Shown here in pieces: positions 9,184 to 22,400 of a stretch of DNA of 64,000 bases. Source of the stretch: Trichuris trichiura (taxonomy: Eukaryota; Nematoda; Enoplea; Trichinellida; Trichuridae); assembly GCA_037903355.1 (NCBI GenBank), contig JBAJFE010000014.1, forward strand, positions 1,612,001-1,676,000, in the 5' to 3' direction. Position 1 is the stretch's first letter. Each line of letters starts with the position of its first letter. Position numbers and translations under genes: made by a program. The notes beneath the pieces were generated by a model. That model saw only the letters and a program-made list of their open reading frames with translations, had not been told where the DNA came from and did no database searches.

Positions 9184-11267
9184 GTCATAAATGTCTCTGC
9201 CAAATTCAATTCCATTTTTCCAAAAGCAAATTATGATATTAAAAAACTGTAAATGTAACTTCTTGGTACGGGACTGTGGATTTTAATTTTACACTCTTTC
9301 TTATACGGAATAAAGGTCCGTTTAAAAAATTTAATTTCTCCAAAGCTTTAGGGTCAATCGTGACCCATCTTCAGCGGTCTTAAATTATAGATATTATCTA
9401 GAATTTAAGACCGACTTGTAAGAAATAAACTGACACCCGTTTTGCTACGTCTTTTGCTAGGCTATACATTGAGTCAAGAAAGCTTGTGAACATGATTATC
9501 ACCCGTTTTTCTGCCCACTTAAAAAATATATCCTGATTCGAGAATGGAGGATAGGTTTTTTAAATACACAAGAAGCTCATCGACGAAAGCTTGATTAGCT
9601 CTACATCATTTTCCAGTAAATAAGAATTGTCCTAACTCATCGAGTTTAGTCTAGCAAGCATTTAGAGTCGTTCGTTACAGACCTAGTGACGAAGAAACGC
9701 AGTCGGCTGCAAGCAATCGGACGGGAGGAACTGCGTTTACAAACTGTCCCGATCGAGCCCAACATCGGCAGGCTAGCTTGGTCGCATCTGGGCGAACTAA
9801 GGAGCTTCCGTTGACTTCTCGGAAAACAGTTTGCAGAAACAAACCTGTACAGCTGCAGTTCAGCTTCTGACGTTGCAACCATTTCAGTCAATCAGAACTG
9901 GGGGGCCCAGACGCTCGAAAAAATTCACAGGTGGAACCCAAAGCGATTTTTACCTTGAGAAACACTGGTTTAAAATCTACTTTTCGTGGCCTCCATGTTT
10001 ACTGCACAACATGATTTTTGTTCTTCCTGAATTCAAGCTCCTTGGAGTTCGAAGAAAAAAATGGCGGGAAAAATAGTAGAGGGAAGTTCCGTTGAGCAAC
10101 GGCCCTCGAGGCGGGCACTGGGGATGTCGATGCATCGGAACAGGGTGCTAACAGGTTTACCTTCAAGAATCATTTCTCTGAATGATTAAGCACTTTACGA
10201 CTAAGTTTACTGAAATCGCAGAAGCGCTAAAATAATTTTTCTGTTGAAATGCTGCTATCATTAATTTTAGTTTGAGTAGTTCTAGTTTTAACCGAATGAC
10301 CAACGCGCCACTGTAGAAATTCATGCTTTTAATCGCTAATGCACAGCATCTTTTCCTGTAGGCGCTGATGTTCATATGCGCAGCAAAAAATGATGTTCAG
10401 GCATTAGTCGCTTTAAGGCGACCAGTTCTTGCGAGTCACAGACAAGTTACTTACAGTCATTAAGCATAAGAACCTGCGGATGAAGTTACTGTTTGGCTGT
10501 CGCTGCGTTGGCCTGGTATCTGTTCGAGTGTGTGCAACCTACGTATGGGTTGCATAAAGAACAGGTCTTGGGCGACAGAGGCAAGGTAATGTCGCTGCGT
10601 TGGCTTGGTACCTACCTGTTCGAGTGTGTGCAGCCTACGTATAGGTTGCATAAAGAACAGGCGGTGCTTCGCCTGAGCGATCCGTCCGTGAACTGGTAAG
10701 TTTATTGTTTTGTTGTCTTAAGATGACAAGTATTATTAATTTTCTTAGGTTGAGTAAAGCGTTTTTTTAGACTTTCGCGTAATAGAAATGCTCCTTTAAC
10801 GATCTGCTCGTTTTGCGAACTATGCTTTAGCTTTTTGAGCTTACTCGCGCACAGGCAATTTAAGTAAGGAATCTACGCAGCCGATACGTGTGAGTGGAGG
10901 CCTTGTGCCTGAAGTTATTATTTCCTTGTACTGCTTTCGCATCTTGAGATGCGCTGTTCATATTAGTTCTTTCCAGAAAAAACAGCAAGCCGCCGTCTGA
11001 CTGTTGCTGGCGGTTACCTAACTTCGCCTCTACGATCACGTGGCATATACAGTTGAACCTCCTAAGTTGACCACCTCTATATGTCGGCCAACTCCTAAGT
11101 TGCCTGAGTTTTGACCAGTTGGTTTGTCCGCGCGTTAATAAGCGCAGGGACAACCTCCATACATCTACCACCTTCGTGAGTGGGAAGCCGACCGAAATAT
11201 GACGAGTTGACCCTACTTGTATTCTTTCGCGTCGAGCTCAGCTCTATTCATTCGCTTTGCTGGAGCT
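9184..11267. other. Non-coding region with diverged repeat fragment
   Basis: No exon is recognised. Around 9265-9420 the segment containing gtacgggactgtg and gtgacccatcttcagcggt resembles the arms of the palindromic repeat at 52.7-53.2 kb (gtacgggagtgtg, cgacccgtcttcagcggt), so it is probably a diverged relative. Short frames near 9.7-10.1 kb have no motif. Confidence 0.4.
10499..10660. repeat. Tandem duplication of about 70 bp
   Basis: Two near-identical blocks, about 10499-10565 and 10591-10660, share gtcgctgcgttggc, tgttcgagtgtgtgca and gttgcataaagaacagg. A 25 bp spacer lies between them. No larger array is present. Confidence 0.8.
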
Positions 11268-11395
11268 CAGTGTTTCTCAACGTGGGCCTTGTGGGGCCCT
11301 AGGAGATTTTAGGATTTTAGGGGGGGCTGGAGGATAATGTGGCTGGAGATCGTCCCAATCAACAGTTCAGCGGTAATAAGTAGTGTAGGAAAGTA

Positions 11396-14042
11396 CAGGT
11401 GGCCCTCGTTATACGCGAACTTTTTATCCGCGAGATTCTATACAACGCGATTCGTCCGGCGTGAAATAGTGATGTCATCTTTTTTGCAAAAACACGCGCA
11501 TCGCTGGCTAGCATTATAATTGCAGCAATGTCGTTGCCTGCTTGAGCAACAGCGTGATCGTCTTCCCGGGCGCGAAAGACTTTTTCTTCCTGCAATGCTC
11601 TCTAACCGTGCACAGTGCTAATGAAGGCTTGTCATTTTTCTGATTGTTCGTTATTGCTTCGTGCGCGCTGTTGATTTCATTCGCCGTGTGCAAACATCAG
11701 TTTGCCTTTAGCCTGGTGAGTCTGAACTTTCGCGTCGTTTAACTGGTGTCGCATAGGAGGATGGCTGACAGAAGGCAAGTAAGTGGACAGAGCGGTTCCT
11801 CTAGGGATAAGAGACAACGTAGCGTCCTTATTCTTCATGAGAAAGTAAAAGTCCTAGATCTTTTGAAAAGTGGATTGTCATTTACCGAAGTGGGCCGCAG
11901 GATCGGGAAGAATGAATAGAGTATTCGTACGATAAAACGGAAGGAAGCTGAGATTCGAGGAAACGTGTATTTTGACACTTCATTGGCGAAAAGAGCTGTT
12001 GTAGTTCGCAACAAAGTCCTCGTGAAAGCCGAAAAAGCGCTAAGCATTTGGATAGAGGATATGTCGCAGAAGAATGTCCCTGTCGACGGGAAAGTTATTC
12101 GGGAAAAAGCGCTGAGCTTATACTAGCACTTCTCTGGCGTGGTTGCAGAGAACGAGAGAAAAAGGTTTACTGCTAGCAAAGGATGGCTGGCAAAATACGT
12201 GAAGCGCTTCAACCTAAAGAACTTAAAGATCACTGGGGAAACGGCATCGGCTGATTTCGTAGCTGCCTCGACGTTCCTGAAGGAATTTAAAGAGTTGGTG
12301 GACCAAAAAGGTTATCTCCCAGAACAAATTTTCAATTGTGACGAGACAGCATTATTCTGGAAGCAAATGCCAAAGCGCACGTACATCCACAAGAGCGCAA
12401 AGCAAGCTCCGGGATTCAAGCCACTGAAAGATCGATTCACTCTTGTGCTCTGTGGCAACGCTGCAGGGCACGTGATTAAGCCTGGCGTTGTATACCGGAC
12501 TCGTAACCCTCAGCCGCTCAGAAAGAAGAACCTGGACTGCCTACCGGTTTTCTGGCAGCACAACAAGAAAGCGTGGATGACGGTTACCCTCTTTACGGAG
12601 TGGTTTAACCAGTGCTTCATTCCTGAAGCGAAAAAATACTTGGAAAGCAAGGGGATGGCTTTCAAGGTTCTCCTCGTAATTGATAATGCTCCTGGTCACC
12701 CGCAATCCCATTGCTTTGCTAATGAGAACATCGAGGTAAAATTCTTGCCCGCTAACTCGACATCACTACTACAGCCACTGGATCAGGGCGTCATAAGATG
12801 CGTTAAGGCTACTTATACTCGTCTCGTATTTGGGAAGCTTCGTGATACCCTCCATGCTAATCCTGATTGCGATCTAACCAGCCTGTGGAAACGTTTCTCA
12901 ATTGCAGACGCTATCTTCCACATTGCGGAGGCAGTACACGGGATAAAACCTAGAACAGTCAGCGGTTGTGGAGAGACGCAGTCAGTAAATGCGACGACTT
13001 AGGTGCTATCGATGAGGAAGTCATGGACATAGTGAATATTGCCAAAGAGTTGGGAGGGGAGGGTTTCTCTGACATGATAGAAGATGATATCAGGGAGCAC
13101 ATAGAAGATTGTGGAGAACCGTTCCCCAACGAGGAACTCGAGGAGCTGATGCAATCACCTAAGGGCAGTGACGACGACGACGACGACGTCATGGAAGATA
13201 AAGAAGCTCAAACACCCTCAGATTGGACGCTGCAAAAGCTTGCCAGTATTTTCCAGCAAGCGCAGGTCCTGAAGGATATGATTGTTGAATACGATCCGTC
13301 CATGGAACGTGGCATTATGCTTACACGAGGAATAACGGCTACGTTGAAGCCGCCGCAAGATTTATTCGATGAAGCGAAGAAAAGGCACATACAGCTCCCT
13401 ATAACAATGTTTTTAAATAAAGCTCCGGCAGCTGGGAAGTCTAACACTTTAAGGCGAGAGGCTCTGCAACCAACAAGTTCAAGAAACCGTAAAACCGGCC
13501 GTTCTTCTGGGAATTTGCGCGCACCTACAGAAAGTGCGTAAATTGATTCGTGATGCCCCAAACGTTTCTGTCGTAGACGTTTTGTTCTATGTAGATGGGT
13601 TCTGTGTGGTGTTCACTATTCCTGCTTAAATACGTGTATGTATTTTTTATTTCCCCTGCTCTGTACCTGTTATGCGCACCAGCACATCGTTTAGCTCATT
13701 AAAGCAAGGTGTTTCCAAGGCGTTTAAGAAAAGAGCATTTTACTTTTACGCTTTCTTCTATCTAACATCCTGGACTCTGATGCCTAACCCCATTGGACAA
13801 GCGCGGTCTCACTGATGTCATTATCTCGTAGCTAGATTCCGTAGTACCAAGCTTCAAAGGATCACTAGGTATGATGATAATCGTTCCGGAAGGAATTCAA
13901 GGGGACAGGACGAAATACGCAGCTAGAATACAAGCTATTTAGCCCTTTTTCATAGGGTACCCTATATAACGCGAAATTCGTTTTACGCGGTAAAATTCTC
14001 AAAATCTTGGACGAATTGTTCGCGTATAACGAGGGCCACCTG
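11396..14042 (+). mobile_element. Tigger/pogo-type DNA transposon
   Basis: The terminal inverted repeats are CAGGTGGCCCTCGTTATACG... at the left and its complement ending at 14042, perfect for about 25 bp. TA dinucleotides flank it at 11394-11395 and 14043-14044, the expected target duplication. The 2647 bp interior holds one transposase pseudogene on the plus strand. The intact ends could in principle still be mobilised by a transposase supplied from elsewhere. Confidence 0.93.
11761..13541 (+). pseudogene. Tigger transposase pseudogene
   Basis: The frame opens at ATG 11761 with a pogo-type helix-turn-helix region. It is broken by an in-frame TAG near 11917 and another near 12124. The main open part (from 12139) carries a CENPB-like segment and the DDE catalytic region: FNCDETALFWKQMP, LLVIDNAPGHP and LQPLDQGV, with all three acidic residues present. 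A frameshift near 12965 moves the C-terminal acidic tail (DDDDDDVMED) into another frame, where it stays open to 13541. Two stops and a frameshift make it non-functional, although the catalytic core still reads well. Confidence 0.9.
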
Positions 14043-14342
14043 TAAAATCGTTTGTACAATATTATCAAAAATGCAATAGAAGGGAACAGGTACCTAGTAA
14101 GTAGGCGCGGTTGCTGAGGTTGTAATTTGAAAGCAATTATCGGTTCTGTTTCTAAGGAAGTGTAATAGACGAAACAGGAGTTGCGCACCAGCAAATGCGA
14201 GGAAAGAAGTCTTGAAAAAAAACGGACCCTCGGTGGTCATTTCACGTTTGCTACCGTAACAGTCTTAGTATTGGCTAAGGAACTGCAATTGCAGTGCGCT
14301 CAATTCGCCATTTGGAAGAAATAAATTTTTACAGATTGATCC

Positions 14343-14699
14343 ATGTCAGAAAGCAAGAAAAAGTGCAGGCAGTACAATGCGGAATATCTTAAGTATGGTT
14401 TCGCTGCGTCGCCTGGTAAAATGCAGGTTCCGATGTGTCTGTTATGTGAGAGGCAGTTTTCAAATGAGTCGATGAGACTCTGTAAGATGGTCAAATGTCT
14501 GTACAATATGCATCCAGATAGAGCCAACAAGAATCTGGCGTATTTTCAATCGCTCCACGAAAGATTTCTCAAGCGCCTCAGATTGGAAACATCGCTTCCA
14601 TCGACTTCGAGAACGCGAGAGCACGATGGCCTGCTTGCGTCATATAATATTTTTTTGCTGATCGCGAAAAGCGGTAAAGCGCACACATGGGTGCATTGA
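14343..14699 (+). pseudogene. BED zinc-finger N-terminus of a hAT transposase
   Basis: The 118-residue frame reads as the start of a ZBED5/Charlie-type hAT transposase. It has the motif KYGFAASPGKMQVPMCLLCE, then QFSNESM and HPDRANKNLAYF, ending in ASYNIFLLIAKSGKAHT. In the family this N-terminus carries a BED-type finger (C-x2-C ... H-x3-5-H). Here the first Cys pair (CLLC) is visible, and the distal His is present in NMHP, but the order is partly degraded. The frame stops where the next insertion begins, so this is a fragment. Confidence 0.75.
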
Positions 14700-14711
14700 C
14701 CAGCGTCCAGG

Positions 14712-15303
14712 GTGAGACTGACCGTGGCATGTGGTCCCTCACATGCGCACCGATGACAAGGTCGCGCCAAAGTGAACTCAGTCACCCCGCTAATGGGTCA
14801 TCATGCCTTATATAAGGAGGCATTGTTTTCCCCAACGGGACTCTTTCCTCTATCGTGTACTCGCTTACATCAGTAAACAGTTCAGTGAATCGAAGCCTCC
14901 GTTCTTGGCGCAAGTGTTCTCTCATACCAACACAACATCATAAACATTATATGGCGGGTGGAGTGTTTGTGCTTTGATCCGCATTTTGTGTTCAAATGTT
15001 TTGCACGTAATCATTGGCGTTGTTAGACACCACAACCTGCATTTCCGTTAGGCTCAGCTTGGATAAACACTTAATTTCTTTGAAGTATCGATTTTATATT
15101 AATAATTTTACAGCTCATTGCTCAAAAAGCACGAACGATCAGTAGCGCATCTAATTTAAATAAATTGCATAGTAGCTGTTGTGTGAAACAAAGAGTCATT
15201 TGATGGAAGCAGTTTAGTGACTGTTGGGCAGGCTTGGCCATTTAAGTGCTTTTGTTGATTGAAGGTTTGAAAGGATAGTCATTTTTAGGTAAGCTAAAAC
15301 ACT
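14712..15303. mobile_element. LTR-like insertion, candidate
   Basis: Relative to repeat copy A, where gggtgcattgac is followed almost directly by gtctatacatag, copy B carries about 590 extra bases here. The insert contains a TATA-like box (tatataagg, near 14811) and the sequence aacattatatggcgggtgg, which resembles an LTR end followed by a primer-binding site. No coding region or second LTR was found. It may be the 5' part of a decayed LTR element. Confidence 0.35.
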
Positions 15304-15304
15304 T

Positions 15305-16072
15305 GTCTATACATAGAAATGCTTGAGATTTTTTTCATTAATACAGTAGTTTGCTGACTTAATAAAAAATGGTGTTTATTGGTGTTCAACGAATGATCAG
15401 CTGTGACTTTTGCAAATTAAACGAGATGGAGCTACTAGCATGCGAACTGGTGCTATGATGGATTTTTTATAAATAGGTAATCCAAGAGAAAATAAATGAT
15501 AAGAAGGTACAAACGTAATTTAACAATCTTCCCTTTAAACATTGCTGTCCCAGCCACGCACTAACATGCTTCGTTTATTTAACGCTGCAATAGGGGTACT
15601 TTAGGTGAATTGTTCATGGGGAGCGCTCACGATTTAAATCGCTTTTCCAAGTTCAAACACATGGTTTCCCTTTTCACGACAGAATATTAAATTTCAAAAA
15701 GCCTTTAGAAGAAACAGTATTTTAAATTTTAAGTACAGTTTTAATACAGTAAGGCTTTGATTATTCGGATCGTCAGAGAAGCGAAAACTATTAAACTGGT
15801 AAGCCCTAGACATTCTAAAAATGCAAGGAGCTGTTATTGACAAATGAAGGTCCTCACGCCAATTATACTATTTCTTTCGACAGAATTTTTTATGTTAATA
15901 ATATTCAACAATGTTAATAATGTTGTATATATTCAACAGAATATTCGCTAGAGAGCTTAGTCACTGTAAAAAGACAACACTGAAAGCTGGTGAAATAAAC
16001 TTATCAACACAAAGATGAACAAAAATTCAGAAGAGTGCAGTGTTGATGAAGAAACAGCTGAGATTCTGTGTA
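15305..16072. repeat. Dispersed repeat, copy B
   Basis: Matches copy A (about 325-1379) with scattered substitutions and represents the site without the Penelope-type insertion. It continues beyond 16072, where copy A stops, into degraded sequence with a short open frame at 16094-16321 of no recognised family. Confidence 0.75.
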
Positions 16073-17150
16073 CTCTTCTAATATCGAATATATGTGACAG
16101 TTTTGATATGGAAATGTGTTTACCTTACGGCAATGAGAATCCAGGATTTCAATGCTGATCTACAACGAAATTGTTCGATCAGTATCAAAAGGGCAACAGG
16201 AACAGAAGAGAAAGTTGATAGAGAAAATGAATTTGTTGAAGATATGAATGCCCTTCGCATTGTAGGGATTTCCAATGCCTGGGAATTGTTTTGTGATGGC
16301 TACAAAAGCAAAAAGAATTAGATTAAATCATAAGCCGCTAAAAACTATCAGGTAGAGAAATTTTTGACACCTTTGGAACAAGCAAATATGACTCTTAAAT
16401 ATGAAAAAATGGAATTTCTTGATACGAACTCAGCTTTTAAACATTTCGTGTATGTAAAAAACGTATTTGAGAAGTATAGTTTACAGCAAAAAATGTAAAG
16501 AGAAATCGAACGCAAAGCAGACATTCGATTATCTGGATTACATTCGCTCCAGTTTAGTTTGGATAATCAAGTTCCTACAGTAATAATAATAGTTTGTTCA
16601 CAAGCATCACAACGAGCTGTATGCAAAAACAGTGAAATTAGGAAACGAACAGTTTCCGTGTTAAAAATTTTTCAAAGGCAGTCCAATCTTACAACGAAGA
16701 AACACTTCTCCCGCTGAAGCTTGGGCTTGAGAAGTAGGGAAAAACTGAGCAAATAATTCCGCTTTGACGAAATGATTTTAAAAAATATCAGAACAAGAAA
16801 GAAAGAAATACTTCTTGTTAAAACGCTCCGCGATGTCTGGCGTTTAAATGGTCACTTTCTTGATGGAGTAAACTAGCACAGTCAAAGCCAAAGCTTTGTA
16901 ATGCACAGATATTGTCTGGGCTTAAAGAAGCAAGAATCTGCTTGAGCATAGTCACTGAAGCTTTTCAAAATAACTGGTGAATGTGTTCTCATTTGGTGTT
17001 TTGATTCAGTTTTAGGAGTTTTGTACTTATCGATCGGACTTTGACTGGACATTGTTCCAGAGTCTTTGCAGTCAAAATGGGCTCCATGCTACCTCAAAGC
17101 CTCGTTGAAAAATGAGCATTGCAAATGGCCAGTATTTCTCTAGTTATAGA

Positions 17151-19494
17151 CATAATTTTGTGTCTATTCTTAAAATTACTTGAACATCATACAGTAACGC
17201 CCAGTAAGTCTGTGATCACAAAAATAAAATCCTGCATGGTGAAAGATTGGTCAAGTTATTGACAGAGGAGTAAAGGAGTCATAAATAGCACTACTTTTGA
17301 TGCTGTTCGTTTGAGTTGCCATGGTCCTCCACACGCGGCCAAGATTGTGCTTACGAAAACACAGACGCACTCAGCGTACAACTGTGCCGTTTCAGCAACA
17401 TATATTAACCTCTTCCATTCTGCTGAAAATGCAACTCTTTCAATTACGAACGAACTCGCTTGGTGAATCGACAATATTCATTTTATGTAAGAATGGTAGA
17501 TGCATACATCCACTCGAAAATTTAAACAACAGCTTAATTTTCTCAAAACATTTCGCAATAAAAGCAAAATAACATTTCAGCCTGCGTCTTTGCATTCCTG
17601 CATGCTAATCATAGAAACATGCCGCGCCTTTAGAAGTAAAGTACAGACTTGACTACAGTTAATTTACTGTAAGGTTACTCCACGTAGACCTGTGTAAATT
17701 TGATGTGTAAAAACGATAGCGATTGCAGTGGTTTTACGTACAGCTTTTACTTATGCAAATATTTTCTTTTAAGGCTGTCGAATTTCATTTATTCGCAGTT
17801 GCACTTTAGGTTTAGCTTAACAAGTTGGACATGCTTTATCGTTCCGCTGGAAGAAATATGTTCGTGAGATCTTTTGATCTCTAGGACTTGATTGATCAAC
17901 CGAAAGAAAATTTGGCCCGAACGAATTGTTTCCCATTGTTTATGAACTCGAAAATTGGAAACAACCTGCTGCGGTGACGTCAGAAATGAAAATAAAGGTA
18001 GCCAAGTCTTTTAGCAACTGTAAGCATTGAGAAAAATGTTGAATGTTGATGATGACACAATCCAACTCTGAACTCTTCTGTAGACTTACTTTTCTGACAC
18101 TGACGCTAATTTTCGTTGCTTTAGCGGTTTTCCGTTCGGCAAATTCTATTTTTTTTAAATAATTGCAGGACCTTTTGCTGCTGCTTTCCTAGTTGGACTG
18201 CAAGGCCATAAAGTTCGTTCGATCGAAAGGAAACAAAGCTGGAAGTGTGTTGTAACGAAAACTGGTAGTCGGCGTTATTTCACCATTTTTACGTGTTAAG
18301 TTGTGCTACAGGTGGCGCATTACTTCTGCTTGATAAAGATCGAAAACCATTCTTCCAACTTGACCATTGTGTCGTTCACTTTTTCTTGACAATTTGTCAG
18401 TACTGTACTTATTGCCCAATGTGCGTGCAAGTAAACTGTTCATGCGAAATGGATCCCAGTTCAGAGTAGTTGAACGTGAAGCGCGAGTGGTAATATTATT
18501 AAATTTGACTAAGAGGGCAACAGAGTAAGAAGAAATGGAGAAATGCGAAAAGGCAGTTCGGTATTTCTTAGGTTTGTCTGCCGCTAGATAGTTAATGCAT
18601 TGAAGTGAGTTCTTTTGCTTAGTAAATGGTTTTTGCACAGAATGGAATTTCGTATTTCTCCGAATAAGGCAAGCAATGTTCTGCACAAGCGCTTAAGCCA
18701 GAAGGACAACTATGGAACATCTCAAACTGCTCTCACTATTAACCTTGCGTTTAGTAGTGAGATTCAAGATTGAGTCCGAAAATTTCGGTTCTATCATTTT
18801 CAATGAAGGCTGTCCCTTATTTTTAGCCTGAAGAAATGTACGTTGCCTAATTGTTGTCGTCTCCTTGTAGAAGAAAGTCAGAAACGTTCAGTATGTTTCC
18901 ACCTTGAAATTGCGTAGTCCTTTCGCGAGCACGAACATCTGTGAGTACGAAGGGGAGTCCTTCAGAGAGTGTATGACTGCAAAACTGAAACGCTAATTAA
19001 TTCCAGTATGGAAGTTCCATAATGGGCGTATTTCAGCTACCGTACTAAAACTGTGTAATCAGGCGTCAGTTTTTCCTCGGTTTGTTAAAAGCATTGTGTG
19101 TTATATTAGGAAACTTAGCTAGTTCGTAAGAGCAAAAGCACGCTGGCCCCTTACGCAAGACTTCATTTGCAATTTTTTTTGTTTGATTTTCTAACGTAGT
19201 AGTCGTCCAGGATACAGCTGAAATACTCCACAATCCAATTCTGCCCTTGAATAAGTGATAAATTCGCAAAACATTTCAGAAAACTTGCACATTACTTATT
19301 GCATACTGTAGTTTTGAATGCTACATGCTCTAGTGTTTGGGAGTGCGGTTGTTTGTGCTGATTGTTCGTCGCGTAGACGAAATATGGGATACCATTAGTT
19401 CTCGCAAGTTGCCAAAAGGTCAATGTGCGCGCCCGCTTTCCTACAGCGGAAAGAAAGAATGTATTTTGTGCAATGATGTGTCGCCAGTTTCCAA
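17151..19494. other. Gene-poor region upstream of STIM
   Basis: No exon with a recognisable motif was found on either strand. A 126-residue minus-strand frame at 18306-18686 lacks family features and is not called. The STIM promoter should be in the last part of this stretch. Confidence 0.4.
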
Positions 19495-22400
19495 ATGATC
19501 AGCTTATGGTTAAAGTTTTCGCTATGCACATTCCTTCGTATTTGGGTATACGTACTTGTTTTATGGCTTGGAGCTGCCTCGGAAGAGCTATTCGGTAAGC
19601 TTTGCCTGCTTACTTTCTATGCGTTCTTCGGCATCCGGCTTTTGACCACTACGGCAACGGGCCGGTCCGCCGAATTTATTTTTCATGTTCGCACACGCTG
19701 AGCTACGTCTGACAAATTGTTTGATCAAGCTGCAATGAAGAGGTTAGGCTTTAGCGCCGGCGTCATTCCGGTGGACTAAATGGCTTTTGAAAAACAACGA
19801 TGTTTTGGTTTAAAGTGTTTATTGCAGCTTAGTTGGAAAAATTGCTTCGTGTAGCTTGAAAAGCTATCTTGTTTAGACTCCGTTGCGTTTGAGCAAAGCC
19901 GGCGAGAGGATCCAACCGGCTTTGATGCCATTATGCAACTTCATCGTCAGATGGACGACGATCTTTCCGGCAGTGTTGACTTGAATGAATCCATTGTGGT
20001 AAGCTGAGAACGTCTTGACTTTTACGATGTCTCGGGACATGTTAACCCCTAATAGAAAATAGGTCACAACTTCAGTACAAGAAATTTCGCTTAAGTACAT
20101 GTCAAGTTTTTGCACGGTTTGTTTAATTTGGCAATGTCAGGCTTTGGCCGTTTCGTTCGTAACCGGGTTTACCGGTGTTTCCATGATAGAATCCTTTCTA
20201 AGCAAGGCGAGTTATGCTGCCAAGGTCGCCGAGTGTCAGTGCCCTGACACTGCCGCTTTTTGAAATGTTTCATTTAAACATGCGCCTAGAAGAATCTCGT
20301 AGGCCAACAGCTTTGGTTCTATTTTTATCAAAAGATTTGAGCTGCCTTCAGCGCTCGTAACAGCTTTAGACGTTGCTGTAGTGTGTAGAGTTGACTGTTT
20401 ACTAAGGACAGCTAGCATGACTACAAGTGTTCGCTGTTATCTGCCATGAATCCTTTTCAGATGACGCTCTGCTCTCGTAGGCGTTTGCTTGCTCCCCGTG
20501 ATTCATCCTGTGAATAGTTTTTCACTCTACTGCCTTTCCAGGAGCGAGTAGACATATGTTCGCATTTATTGTAGCAATAGCACTTGACTGTCGCGCTAAC
20601 AAAAAGCAAATGTTGTCTGGAGGGCTATAATTGAAAATAAGACAGCACCTATCAAAAAAAATTAAGCCACCTAACGGTGCAGTAAAAATTATTAGGCCGT
20701 TTGCTTCAACGGTCGAGTTGTTCTACTGTAGTTAGTTTTCCAGTGTTTTCGCAAAACTGTAAAACAACACTTTTGACTGAATGAAAGTTCCTACCGCATA
20801 AATGAGCGCTTTGGCATTGCGTTGAAGTTTCAGCTGTGCCGAAAAATGACGCTTTTCCAACGTGTTGCGGTGTTATTTGATATGAAATATCAAAGTTTTC
20901 GTCTGGCGTAACGTATCCTACGTTGCTTTGCGTTTTGAAAGGTTTTTCTAGCTTCCTTGTCTTTGCAAACCGGTTTCATAATCGATGTGTAGTAAAAAAA
21001 ATTGAGAGAATTCAAATAATGACGGTTAGATATATGTATTAATACGCCATCGGCATTCTAACCTCCTTTTCAGCCTTCTGTTAGACGTATGAGTACTTCT
21101 GTCCTCCCACGTTACAACAGTAGCCTACTTTTTATGATTCCTTGTTAATTTGGTACAAGTTGATGCCACCTGTCTATTATAGGCAATGTATGAAATCAGC
21201 TGATATTTTACACATTTTTTAAGCATTCTACACAGCGCCTAATGGCATGGCGGCAAAATACTAAATCGAGTCTTTTAACATATGCCCTTTCGAGCCTACA
21301 GTGGCGACACCTATGAGACAAAACGGGTCGTTCTTTTGCTGCTTTGCCATTTATACGTCTTGGCTTAGGCTTAAGCTCGGGCGGAACAGGATAGTCATTA
21401 AGGTTGCGAGAAAAGTATATATTTTAATCGTAGAACCTTGCCGGCTATCGCGTTTTGCCCGAGCCTAAGCCTTAGGCCAAATGTAAGGACAGAATAGCCC
21501 CAACGTAGCGAAAAAGTGGCACACTTTGCCCTGTAGGTGTCGCTGATGTAGATTTGCGGGAGAGTAAGTGACAAAATCTTAAAACTATCCGCTGCCGAGA
21601 TACGATTTGAATATTATTCGGGGTTCTGTATTGATGCTTAGGCAAAATATGCAGCATATTAAAGTAATATGGACATTCATGCTTTATCCGTAACAGATCT
21701 ACGATATATATATATATATATATATATATGAGCATGAGCAGCAGAATTTAAATAAACGAGCCACATTCAAACCACGCAAGCTCACCCTTATATATATATA
21801 TATATGTATAAGGGTGAGCTTGCGGGGTTTGAGTGTGGCTCGTTTATTTAAATTCTGCTGCTCATTTATTCCGTTTCTCTGGAAAATCATTGACAGCATT
21901 TTCCGCCCTTCCCGCTTTGTTTCAAAGGCTCAATGAGGTCGGCTTGTGGCTTATTCATATTTAAGTTTGTCAAAGAAGAGCTGCACATCGAAGAGAAGGA
22001 CCGCCTTGCTAGGCGTCAAAGAGCATTCCACGAAAACAATGACGAATACGTGACCGTCGAGGATCTTTGGGTCAGATGGTGGAAATCCGAAGGTGCGCAA
22101 TAAATCACGTTTTGCTTCTACTACTGTTTTTGGTTATTACAGTAAGGCAGTGGTCCAATGCCGACATGATTAATTGGTTAGTAAATTATGTCGAATTGCC
22201 CCAGTACAGGGAAGTGTTCGAGCAAATGAAACTCAACGGTTCAATCCTTCCCAGACTGGCCTGTCCCAATGGTTCCTTTATGACATCGGAACTTCACATA
22301 TCGAATGCGGTGCACCGACACAAGTTACAGCTGAAAGCCTTAGATGTGGTTCTTTTCGGTTTCAGACAGCGTAAGTTCACATTCCTTACGTAGAACCATT

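Larger units (their letters stand above)
11268..17150. mobile_element. Decayed hAT (ZBED5-like) element with nested insertions
   Basis: The left edge is proposed at 11268, where cagtgtttctcaacgtgggcc resembles the CAG-starting terminal repeats of ZBED5/Charlie-type hAT transposons. A Tigger element interrupts it at 11396-14042. After Tigger comes a BED-finger transposase fragment (14343-14699), then an LTR-like insertion (about 14712-15303), then repeat copy B (15305-16072) and degraded coding remnants to about 17.1 kb. The right terminus and an 8 bp target duplication were not found, so the right boundary is approximate. Confidence 0.5.

Noticed and set aside
18306..18686. Minus-strand 126-residue open frame upstream of STIM
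   Set aside because: No recognised motif, signal peptide or splice context; length is compatible with chance at this base composition.
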